NCBI GenBank assembly: GCA_013298455.1
Contig: JAAFHR010000242.1
Location: 1-5,569, forward strand
Source: Betaproteobacteria bacterium
GTDB lineage: Bacteria; Pseudomonadota; Gammaproteobacteria; Burkholderiales; Casimicrobiaceae
Direction: 5' to 3'
Length of the DNA: 5,569 nucleotides
Positions within the stretch are counted from its first letter, which is position 1; every line of letters begins with the position of its first letter. Both the position numbers and the translations under genes were made by a program. Of this stretch, positions 1 through 5,111 are shown one piece after another. Below the pieces are notes generated by a model. That model had not been told where the DNA came from, ran no database searches, and saw only the letters and a list, made by a program, of their open reading frames with translations.

Positions 1-242
1 AAATACGTGAACACCCGATCCTTGTACTCGGTGGCGAAATTCACCACTTCGATGTCGATCCCCAAGTGATCGGCCACGCTCACCGCATCGACCAAATCCT
101 CACGCGTTGAGCAGTATTCGCTGTTGTCGTCATCTTCCCAGTTTTTCATGAAGATGCCGAGCACGTCATGGCCTTGCTCCTTGAGCAAATGGGCGGTGAC
201 AGCGGAATCAACGCCACCAGATAAACCTACGATGATCTTCAT
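1..242 (-). CDS. mnmA: tRNA-specific 2-thiouridylase MnmA, N-terminal part (runs off left edge)
   Basis: The minus strand encodes 80 full residues from ATG at 242 to the window edge. The protein begins MKIIVGLSGGVDSAVTAHLL, and SGGVDS (residues 8-13) is the PP-loop that binds ATP in this family. Further on, FMKNWEDDD (31-39) and EYCS (42-45) match the conserved N-terminal segment of MnmA. The enzyme adenylates and then thiolates U34 of tRNA(Lys), tRNA(Glu) and tRNA(Gln) in the cytoplasm, using sulfur relayed to it by other proteins. The catalytic cysteines lie outside the window. The start was chosen because the PP-loop follows it immediately, although this N-terminus is a few residues shorter than that of E. 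coli MnmA. No clear Shine-Dalgarno precedes it; a hairpin array (251-318) occupies its leader. The identification is secure; the exact start is less so. Confidence 0.96.
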   Translation of the reverse strand, partial: MKIIVGLSGGVDSAVTAHLLKEQGHDVLGIFMKNWEDDDNSEYCSTREDLVDAVSVADHLGIDIEVVNFATEYKDRVFTY

Positions 243-250
243 ACGGGGCA

Positions 251-318
251 AGGACGAGATGACGACGCGCTTCGCGCTAGGACGACGATCGCTTCGCGAT
301 CTAGGACGCAAAGCTTGG
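251..318 (+). repeat. Variable-hairpin repeat array 1 (two full units plus terminal motif)
   Basis: A degenerate start (AGGACGAGAT, 251-260) is followed by two units of the form GACGAC-stem-TTC-stem-TAG. Unit 1 (261-280) has stem GCGC/GCGC. Unit 2 (281-304) has stem GATCGC/GCGATC. The array closes with GACGCAAAGCTTGG (305-318). The linker TAGGACGAC is constant while the stems differ, so what is conserved is the pairing rather than the stem sequence. A related array lies in the opposite orientation at 3841-3924 with the same closing motif. This array sits 8 bases upstream of the mnmA ATG and so is probably in the mnmA leader, where on the minus strand it would form consecutive small hairpins. 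I do not know a name for this repeat family. Confidence 0.85.
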
Positions 319-529
319 TGGAGACGGTTCGTGTTTTCAAAAGAGTTTGCCGGAACGGAACGATTGGGTAGTCGTGCATTTATTTTCGCAGAGCCATGGG
401 GCGGCTTGACCGATCTGGCTTTTGCCGAGACAGCTATCGGGTACAAGGCATGAAATTGATCTGTGATGCAAAGCGGCGAGGCGTCACTTAACGAATCGCT
501 GCCTTCTGTCCGTTTCGGCGACGCAGTTG

Positions 530-558
530 TTGACAAGCAAAAACTTCAGCGTTATCCT
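530..558 (+). promoter_or_regulatory. Sigma70-type promoter for the protease operon
   Basis: A perfect -35 box TTGACA (530-535) is followed after 17 bases by TATCCT (553-558), which matches four of six positions of the -10 consensus. Transcription would start near 565 and give a leader of about 125 bases before the ATG at 690 or about 195 before the ATG at 761. It is the best promoter match I found on the plus strand upstream of the two-gene module. The prediction is from sequence only. Confidence 0.6.
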
Positions 559-679
559 GAATCTGTCGATTTGCTGTCGCGATCCACATTTTTCCGCGAT
601 TGCGTCATCACCGCCGGGTGGGATCGCAAATCCTCATCGACCAATACGTGCAAGTCCTTACGTTCACTTTCTTTTTCTC

Positions 680-760
680 AAAGGTTGATATGCGTAGCAC
701 TTCTCTTTCTCTCTCTCTGGGTTCACCCGTTTCGTTGGTAGCGGTTTAGGTGTCGCCGCC
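680..760 (+). other. Upstream, out-of-phase start of the protease signal peptide
   Basis: An ATG at 690 has a plausible ribosome binding site (AAAGG, 680-684, 5 bases away). As written it reads MRSTSLSLSLGSPVSLVAV and stops at 747-749, in a different frame from the protease. If one CT unit of the 709-718 tract is removed, the same ATG runs into the protease frame and adds 23 residues beginning MRSTSLSLSGFTR. Together with the annotated start this forms a classical signal peptide with a basic n-region, a long hydrophobic core and PALA as cleavage site. The true N-terminus of the protease therefore probably lies here, with the gene currently one CT unit out of phase. Confidence 0.6.
709..718 (+). 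repeat. (CT)5 dinucleotide tract in the signal-peptide codons
   Basis: Five consecutive CT units occupy this position within a longer pyrimidine-rich run (700-718). A change of -2 or +4 bases puts the ATG at 690 in frame with the protease; the present length does not. The tract is shorter than most proven phase-variable dinucleotide repeats, so slippage is possible but not demonstrated. Confidence 0.75.
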
Positions 761-2422
761 ATGGTCGCCGTCTGCTCAGCGGTGATGTCCTCTCCAGCGC
801 TGGCGCGTGTTGCGTCACCGCCTGATCTCCCGCCACCGCCTCGCTTTGAAAGAATCGACGTCGATGGACTGGCACCGTACCACGCTTCCGAAAGACCAAT
901 GGTTGACGAGCAAGGCCGGGTCAAAGTGATAGTCGACTTCACCACCTCAGCTGTCGACACCTACGCTGAGGCCGCGAAGCCGCTTTTGGAACGGTTTGAT
1001 CCCAAAACGATGCGACACAACCCGCAAGCGCTCATGCTGATCGAAGCGATTGAACGCAAGTACGGCATTGCCCCAGAGTTTCACTCCACCGAGCGCAGCG
1101 AAAAAGAACGGACCAACATCACGACGTGGGTTGGCGCGAGCATTACGGCTTTTCTGCCGCGCGAAACGATTGCTGCGCTTCGTCGAGACAAAAACGTGCG
1201 TTTGGTCACCGACGATCAAGAGGGAGGGTACTCTTGGACACCTAGCTGGAACGGCCCCGCATGGACAGAGCTCAACGATTGGGGCTGGAATGCCGTGCAA
1301 GGCAAGCCCGTTTTCCCCGGCAGCACGCGACGCGTTTGGATCATTGACAGCGGCGTTGCGTACCACGCCGACCTTGGCTCGGTCTCAACTCGTCAACACG
1401 CCTCTTCGCCCACCGGAAGTGTCGTCGGCTGTTACGCCCACGCGACCCACGTCGCAGGGATTATCGGCGCCACGAGCGGAAACGGTATCGGTCGACGCGG
1501 GGTGTATGCGGGTGTCGAGATGCGTTCAATCAATGGCGGCGGACCGGTCGCGTTTCGCAATTCGAACAACACCGGTGCCGGAGCCCCGGGCCCCTTCGTT
1601 CAAACATCCAATTGCGCAAACGGCCCGTCTGATGCAGACGTAGGGATCGCTTTTGACATGATTTATTGGGCTAGTGTCGGCCCGTACACCTCTAAAGCAA
1701 ACATCGTGAATTTGTCTATGAACTCGAAGGCGCTTGGGTACGCTCTCGACGGTAGCGTAAGGGCGAACCAATCAAAGGCGATTTCGCTCGTTACACCTGC
1801 CTCACTGAGCTGGTTTGGGTTCTATCCTGGCAATGTGTTGGTTCAGTCGGCAGGCAACGATGCGAAGGATGCGTGCACATTCCATGTCGTGTCGCCGGGC
1901 TCGCCCGTTACGCTGTTCACGTCAGGCTACACCCCCGCCGCGGCAGCAACGGCGGCTAACCCCAATGATGGGGTTCTTCTTGTCGGGGCAGTTAATCAGG
2001 CTGGTCAAGAGGCGTCCGCGTTCGCCGCCGCCTACCCGCCGATTGCGAGCAACGCCGGGGGCACAAACTTCGGTGCATGTGTTGACATTTGGGCACCGGG
2101 GAATTTCATTTACTCAACGTGGGGGCAGTGGGATGATGAAACTTCTGATGCAGTGAATCCGTACGGCGCAAGCGCCGCCCCCCACAACAACGCGGGTCAG
2201 CCCGCGAGCTGCGCGAATGGCAGTTGCAACACTTTTGCGACGGCGGGGCCAGGCTGGGCGCACGCCTCGGGTACCTCGTTTGCTGCGCCTCATGTCGCTG
2301 CTGCTGCCGCTTACTACGCTGACAAACTCAACCTGTCCACTCCTGCTCAGATTGAGCAAGCCGTTCGTGCCAACGCAAACGCGCAAATCCTGCCCGGTCG
2401 CTTGGTGGTGAGGTTGCAATGA
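761..2422 (+). CDS. Exported subtilisin-like serine protease (S8 family) with I9-like propeptide
   Basis: This 553-residue secreted endopeptidase carries the full subtilase set: Asp196 in WIIDSG, His227 in HATHVAG, oxyanion Asn366 in SAGND, and Ser506 in GTSFAAPHVA. Residues about 52-156 resemble the inhibitor I9 propeptide that assists folding and is then removed. The chain ends about 47 residues after the catalytic serine, with no added C-terminal domain. Six cysteines (224, 285, 372, 440, 484, 489) remain after the signal peptide and could form three disulfides, as expected for an exported enzyme. The usual HGTH is HATH here, a small substitution beside the catalytic histidine. The ATG at 761 gives a signal peptide lacking its basic n-region, so the real start is probably the out-of-phase ATG at 690 (576 residues if in frame). 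The last four bases overlap the next gene. Family assignment is secure; substrate is unknown. Confidence 0.93.
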   Translation: MVAVCSAVMSSPALARVASPPDLPPPPRFERIDVDGLAPYHASERPMVDEQGRVKVIVDFTTSAVDTYAEAAKPLLERFDPKTMRHNPQALMLIEAIERKYGIAPEFHSTERSEKERTNITTWVGASITAFLPRETIAALRRDKNVRLVTDDQEGGYSWTPSWNGPAWTELNDWGWNAVQGKPVFPGSTRRVWIIDSGVAYHADLGSVSTRQHASSPTGSVVGCYAHATHVAGIIGATSGNGIGRRGVYAGVEMRSINGGGPVAFRNSNNTGAGAPGPFVQTSNCANGPSDADVGIAFDMIYWASVGPYTSKANIVNLSMNSKALGYALDGSVRANQSKAISLVTPASLSWFGFYPGNVLVQSAGNDAKDACTFHVVSPGSPVTLFTSGYTPAAAATAANPNDGVLLVGAVNQAGQEASAFAAAYPPIASNAGGTNFGACVDIWAPGNFIYSTWGQWDDETSDAVNPYGASAAPHNNAGQPASCANGSCNTFATAGPGWAHASGTSFAAPHVAAAAAYYADKLNLSTPAQIEQAVRANANAQILPGRLVVRLQ

Positions 2423-3792
2423 ACGCATCGTTAAAAGTCCGTTTCGGCAGCTTCTGGTTCATGGGGATCGTTCATCAATACTCGGCGTTCCGCACATCGT
2501 CAATCGAAACATCGTCTCGGCTCAGCGTCACGCGCGACGCAGTAGCCTCGCGGATCGCAGGGGCGACCTCCAGTGCTAGGCGAGCGAGAGCGCATGGGTT
2601 CGATTGGTTTCGGTTTGGATGCTCTGCGCTGACGGCCATCTGCGTCGGCGCGCTCTCCGCTGCTGCTGCAAGCCAATCGGCGATTGGTCCTGATCTCCGC
2701 CTCTTCTTCACCGTACCGTATCGATCCCCAGTGCCTGAAACAGTGCAGTCCTATTATTTTGGACCGGACGATTGGTTTTTTTTCAACGACACTGCGTCGA
2801 CTGGTGGTCGGTTGTTCCAAGTGGTCGACCTGAGTCCTGTGCCGACCGCGCAGCGTGCCGCGGTAACTCTGTTTCTCAGCACCGACTATGTTCTCTCTGA
2901 CCAAGTGGTTCTTCCCAATGGCGCTCGCTCGGCACCTGATACGCAACAAGTGAAAGTGAAAAGCTTTCGTATGGGGGACACGCAGTATGGCTGGACTGTA
3001 GTCCGAGGGCTGGAAGTACCGCGGGCGGGGGCGTTTGGTTCGGTAGCTGCGGGCGGCTATACAGACCAGTTTCGAATTGGCCCCGTGCTTCGCAGAACAA
3101 CAGTCGATGGATCAGAGTATGAGGCCGCTCCAGTGGCCGTTACTCGCGACGGCAAGCCGCTGACAACGCTCTATTTTGTCTACAGACTGGGGCAGTTGGC
3201 ATGGACCAGCTCGGAGGCACTTCCGGCTGCGCAACGAGATGTCTTCGAGCTTGCTGCGTTGCCCGCTCCTTTGGTCGAAGGCGAAGTGATTGAGTACATC
3301 AACACCAAGGTCTCACCGGCCTCTAACTGGGGGCACTACTTCTATGCCGCGAGTGATGGCGATAAATCGTTGCTCGATACGCAGACCGATTGGGCGCGCA
3401 CCGGACGCGCCTTCAAAAGTGGTGGCTATTTGCCAGTGTGTCGCTTCCTTTATCGCCCGCCTAATGGCGGGCCCGCCTCTCATTTCTACACGGTCAAAGC
3501 AGACGAGTGTGAGCAATTCAAAAGAGCGGCGGGATTTACTTTCGAGGGCGTCCCGTTTCGGGCAAGCTTGCCGAGGCCGCTGAGGGCTGGTCAAGCGGCC
3601 GACGATCCCGCCCGTTGCCCGGAAAAATCGAGACCGCTTTGGCGAGTCTTCAATCAACCCGCAGCAAGCGGCGCAAACTACGCCCCGAATCATCGCTACG
3701 TGAGAAACAAACCGGTCGCCGAAGCGATGGCGGGCGAGGGTTACGGCGCACGCTGGGCGCTTGAGGGCATTGCAATGTGTGTGCCGGAGTAG
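2419..3792 (+). CDS. Exported protein of unknown function with three DUF5648-like C-terminal repeats
   Basis: The start overlaps the protease stop (ATGA, 2419-2422), which suggests translational coupling and joint function. The 457-residue product has an unusual N-terminus: about 60 polar and basic residues, then a hydrophobic stretch (about 64-85, ending in ALSAAAASQSA) that looks like a delayed signal peptide or membrane anchor. Residues about 90-285 form a probably beta-rich region I do not recognise. The C-terminus holds three related repeats: about 292-335 with HYFYAASDGD; about 338-384 with CRFLYRPP, HFYTVKADEC and FTFEGVPF; and about 406-455 with LWRVFNQP, NHRYVRN, GEGYG and IAMC. These fit DUF5648-like repeats that I recall at the ends of secreted bacterial proteins, sometimes proteases. 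Here that module is encoded as a separate protein beside the protease. Role as binding partner, anchor or substrate is inference. A T8 run lies in codons 120-122. Confidence 0.85.
   Translation: MNASLKVRFGSFWFMGIVHQYSAFRTSSIETSSRLSVTRDAVASRIAGATSSARRARAHGFDWFRFGCSALTAICVGALSAAAASQSAIGPDLRLFFTVPYRSPVPETVQSYYFGPDDWFFFNDTASTGGRLFQVVDLSPVPTAQRAAVTLFLSTDYVLSDQVVLPNGARSAPDTQQVKVKSFRMGDTQYGWTVVRGLEVPRAGAFGSVAAGGYTDQFRIGPVLRRTTVDGSEYEAAPVAVTRDGKPLTTLYFVYRLGQLAWTSSEALPAAQRDVFELAALPAPLVEGEVIEYINTKVSPASNWGHYFYAASDGDKSLLDTQTDWARTGRAFKSGGYLPVCRFLYRPPNGGPASHFYTVKADECEQFKRAAGFTFEGVPFRASLPRPLRAGQAADDPARCPEKSRPLWRVFNQPAASGANYAPNHRYVRNKPVAEAMAGEGYGARWALEGIAMCVPE
2776..2783 (+). repeat. T8 homopolymer inside the partner-protein gene
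   Basis: Eight consecutive T bases encode Phe120-Phe121 and most of Phe122. A run of this length can slip during replication, transcription or sequencing. The frame continues correctly on both sides at the present length, so the gene reads as intact. Confidence 0.8.
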
Positions 3793-3840
3793 CAAAGGGA
3801 TGGCTCGGTGAAGCGCGGCGAATGCGCGCAACGCTCTTCG

Positions 3841-3924
3841 CCTAGCTTTGCGTCCTAAATCGCGAAGCGATTGTCGTCCTAGCACCGTAGGTGCGTCGTC
3901 CTAGCGAGCGAAGCTCGCGACGTC
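3841..3924 (-). repeat. Variable-hairpin repeat array 2 (three full units plus terminal motif)
   Basis: Read on the minus strand this array has three units of GACGAC-stem-loop-stem-TAG; the first is GACGTC instead of GACGAC. Their stems are GCGAGC/GCTCGC (3904-3918), GCACC/GGTGC (3882-3894) and AATCGC/GCGATT (3858-3872). Loops are TTC, TAC and TTC. The array closes with GACGCAAAGCTAGG (3841-3854), matching 13 of 14 bases of the closing motif of array 1. Every stem pairs perfectly despite differing in sequence from the others. The array lies just downstream of the partner-protein gene and before the terminator. Its orientation is opposite to array 1, so the two closing motifs point toward each other across the protease module. 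Confidence 0.87.
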
Positions 3925-3939
3925 CTGTCTCGCGAAACG

Positions 3940-3966
3940 AAAAAGGCACCCGAAGGTGCCTTTTTT
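3940..3966. terminator. Rho-independent terminator shared by convergent genes
   Basis: GGCACC (3945-3950) pairs with GGTGCC (3955-3960) around a 4-base loop. Five A precede and six T follow, so the structure works in both directions. On the minus strand the loop reads C-TTCG-G, the very stable UUCG tetraloop, and it lies 26 bases past the stop of the small Ala/Lys-rich gene. On the plus strand it would end transcription of the protease operon about 150 bases after its last stop. Confidence 0.88.
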
Positions 3967-3991
3967 CTCGAAGCGCCTGAGCGCTGCGAAC

Positions 3992-4207
3992 TTAAGCGGC
4001 TTTCTTGGCTGCTTTAGCTTTCTTTGCTTTCTTTGCTTTCTTAGCAGCTTTCTTCTCTGCCTTAGCAGGAGCAGCTTCTTTAGCTGCAGGAGCAGCAGCA
4101 GCTGGCTTAGCAGCAGGAGCGGCAGCAGCAGCTGGGGCAGCTGGAGCTTGTGCGAAAGAAACAGCGGCGAAAGCCGATGCGATCAGGGCGGTCAAAATTT
4201 TGCTCAT
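3992..4207 (-). CDS. Small exported Ala/Lys/Pro-rich protein, function unknown
   Basis: This 71-residue protein starts with a clear signal peptide (MSKILTALIASAFAAVSFA, cleavage probably before QAP at residue 20). The mature part of about 52 residues is almost only Ala, Pro, Lys and Glu: an Ala/Pro-rich half, then a strongly basic tail of repeated KKA units, encoded by near-identical AAGAAAGCA repeats. There is a good ribosome binding site (AGAGGA) 7 bases before the ATG and a strong terminator after the stop, so it is probably a real, separately transcribed gene. Short exported proteins of this type occur, to my knowledge, in many Burkholderiales, without known function. The tail resembles histone H1-like tails, but export argues against a role on cytoplasmic DNA. 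Binding to anionic cell-surface polymers is a guess. Confidence 0.82.
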   Translation of the reverse strand: MSKILTALIASAFAAVSFAQAPAAPAAAAAPAAKPAAAAPAAKEAAPAKAEKKAAKKAKKAKKAKAAKKAA

Positions 4208-4214
4208 GTTCAGA

Positions 4215-4220
4215 TCCTCT
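4215..4220 (-). promoter_or_regulatory. Ribosome binding site of the small Ala/Lys-rich gene
   Basis: The minus strand reads AGAGGA, with 7 bases between it and the ATG at 4207. It supports this start and the reality of the small gene. Confidence 0.75.
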
Positions 4221-4240
4221 AGATGATGTGGGTTTTGCTT

Positions 4241-4257
4241 GATTCGTTTTGCGAATC
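4241..4257. other. Small hairpin in the leader of the Ala/Lys-rich gene
   Basis: GATTCG (4241-4246) pairs with CGAATC (4252-4257) around a 5-base loop, about 34 bases upstream of the small gene's ATG. It may be a leader structure or mRNA stabiliser; there is no adjoining T run to make it a terminator on the minus strand. Confidence 0.4.
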
Positions 4258-4288
4258 TGAGCCGTTAACGAGTCTGCTTTTTGATCGG

Positions 4289-4318
4289 TTGACACAAAAA
4301 GCGAGAAAAAACTATTCA
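4289..4318 (+). promoter_or_regulatory. Candidate plus-strand promoter between the small gene and hda
   Basis: A perfect TTGACA (4289-4294) is followed after 18 bases by TATTCA (4313-4318, four of six matches to the -10 consensus). It points toward the 3' end of hda, where no plus-strand gene exists. It could drive a short RNA ending at the hairpin at 4389-4411, or be fortuitous. Confidence 0.35.
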
Positions 4319-4388
4319 GGTTTGCCCGTGCTCGTTTTTTCTGTAAGTATCGAGCTCAACTGTCGATGTTAGCGCAGAATTCGGGTAA

Positions 4389-4411
4389 ACGCCAATAAAG
4401 GCGTCGTTTTT
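4389..4411. terminator. Weak hairpin terminator at the 3' end of hda
   Basis: ACGCC (4389-4393) pairs with GGCGT (4400-4404) around a 6-base loop. On the plus strand it is followed by CG and five T (4407-4411), the better terminator orientation. On the minus strand it lies just past the hda stop but has only three T after the stem, so it would be a weak terminator for the AI-2E/hda operon. Confidence 0.45.
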
Positions 4412-5111
4412 ATAGTTTCGCGACAGATTGCTGTGCTAGGTAAGCCCGAACCAGCGGAATCGTGATCGGGCGTTTGAGCGAGAGTGAGTAGCGATCAATC
4501 CCGCCGATGAGTTGGCAGAGGTGCGAAACATCACGCTGGTTGTAGCTTAGGATGTAAGTGAGCACTTCTTCGTTGATTTGTACGCCGCGTTGCAGCGCGT
4601 AATCAAACAAGAGCGGCGCGAGCGAATCTTGGGGAACGGCTCTAATTTCCGTGACGACGCCACTCCCGAGCCGGGTTCGCAAGTCATCTCGAAGCTTTGT
4701 GAGCTGCATCGGCGGCGCATTGGCGCTGGTGATGATGCAGCCGCCACGTCCGACAACGTGATTGAACGCGGTGAAGAGCCAGCTTTGCTGTTCGGCGTTT
4801 AGGGCGTTCACGTCGTCTACCGCGAGCACATCCAGATCAGCAAACGGGTCGACGCTGGCGAATTGCGATGCGGGAATGAGCTGGGCTGAGCGCGCGTTTT
4901 GTTGTGCAACGTGCACCGACGCGGCGAGCAGGTGCGTTTTTCCAGTCGTCTTTCCGCCCCATAAAGTGATCGCCCGCTCACTGCGAAGCCCAGACGACAC
5001 TTGGCGGAGCAGGGAAACCACCTCGGCGTTATCGCCGATCAAAAAGTTGTCAAGCGTGGGCGCTTCCGCTTCGAAGAGTTCGAACGGAATTTGAGCAGCA
5101 GCTAACGTCAT
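4410..5111 (-). CDS. hda: DnaA-related regulatory inactivator Hda
   Basis: This 233-residue protein is a short AAA+ ATPase of the DnaA family that lacks the C-terminal DNA-binding domain of DnaA, the hallmark of Hda. The N-terminal QIPFELF (7-13) fits the sliding-clamp binding motif, although it is not a perfect consensus. Walker A is GGKTTGKT (52-59), Walker B is LDVLAVDD (93-100), sensor I lies around ITSAN (127-131), the arginine-finger region is RDDLRTRL (141-148) and a sensor II-like arginine is R193 in NQRDVSHL. Together with the DNA-loaded clamp, Hda stimulates ATP hydrolysis by DnaA and so prevents re-initiation of replication. The start overlaps the AI-2E stop by ATGA and has no evident Shine-Dalgarno, so translation is probably coupled. 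A gene pair of this type is familiar in betaproteobacteria. Confidence 0.93.
   Translation of the reverse strand: MTLAAAQIPFELFEAEAPTLDNFLIGDNAEVVSLLRQVSSGLRSERAITLWGGKTTGKTHLLAASVHVAQQNARSAQLIPASQFASVDPFADLDVLAVDDVNALNAEQQSWLFTAFNHVVGRGGCIITSANAPPMQLTKLRDDLRTRLGSGVVTEIRAVPQDSLAPLLFDYALQRGVQINEEVLTYILSYNQRDVSHLCQLIGGIDRYSLSLKRPITIPLVRAYLAQQSVAKL

Larger units (their letters stand above)
243..689. other. Gene-free stretch between mnmA and the protease gene
   Basis: I see no convincing gene in these 447 bases. The open frames here have no recognisable protein features and either run antisense into mnmA or overlap the promoter described separately. The stretch contains hairpin array 1 next to mnmA, then about 200 bases with nothing I recognise, then a plus-strand promoter and a roughly 125-base leader for the protease gene. 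Within that leader, GCGATCC (579-585) can pair with GGATCGC (621-627), giving a long-range 7-base stem of uncertain meaning. The mnmA promoter should also be here on the minus strand, but I found no clean -35/-10 pair for it. Confidence 0.7.

Noticed and set aside
251..318. Possible CRISPR array from regularly spaced repeats
   Set aside because: The constant part is only 9 bases, the variable part is itself palindromic and 11-15 bases, and no cas gene is present.
124..453. 109-residue plus-strand open frame
   Set aside because: Its first part is antisense to mnmA and the rest reads through the hairpin array; the shared LRDLGRKA peptide with a minus-strand frame near 3850 only reflects the inverted repeats.
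463..741. 92-residue open frame on the plus strand before the protease
   Set aside because: It spans the promoter and the protease leader, shows no domain or composition typical of a protein, and its hydrophobic end is a frame-shifted reading of the signal-peptide region.
3813..3829. GCGCG...CGCGC inverted repeat after the partner gene
   Set aside because: Alternating GC sequence easily pairs by chance, and it does not fit the unit form of the neighbouring array.
3313..3885. 190-residue minus-strand open frame
   Set aside because: It is antisense to the partner-protein gene, begins in the repeat array and shows no protein family signal.
3972..3985. Small hairpin AGCGC-CTGA-GCGCT after the small gene
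   Set aside because: Short stem without T run and right beside a much stronger terminator; probably chance.
3956..4226. Plus-strand frames opposite the small Ala/Lys-rich gene
   Set aside because: They are low-complexity mirror readings (Ala/Phe or Ser/Leu runs) of the KKA and Ala codons; the minus frame has the signal peptide, ribosome binding site and terminator.
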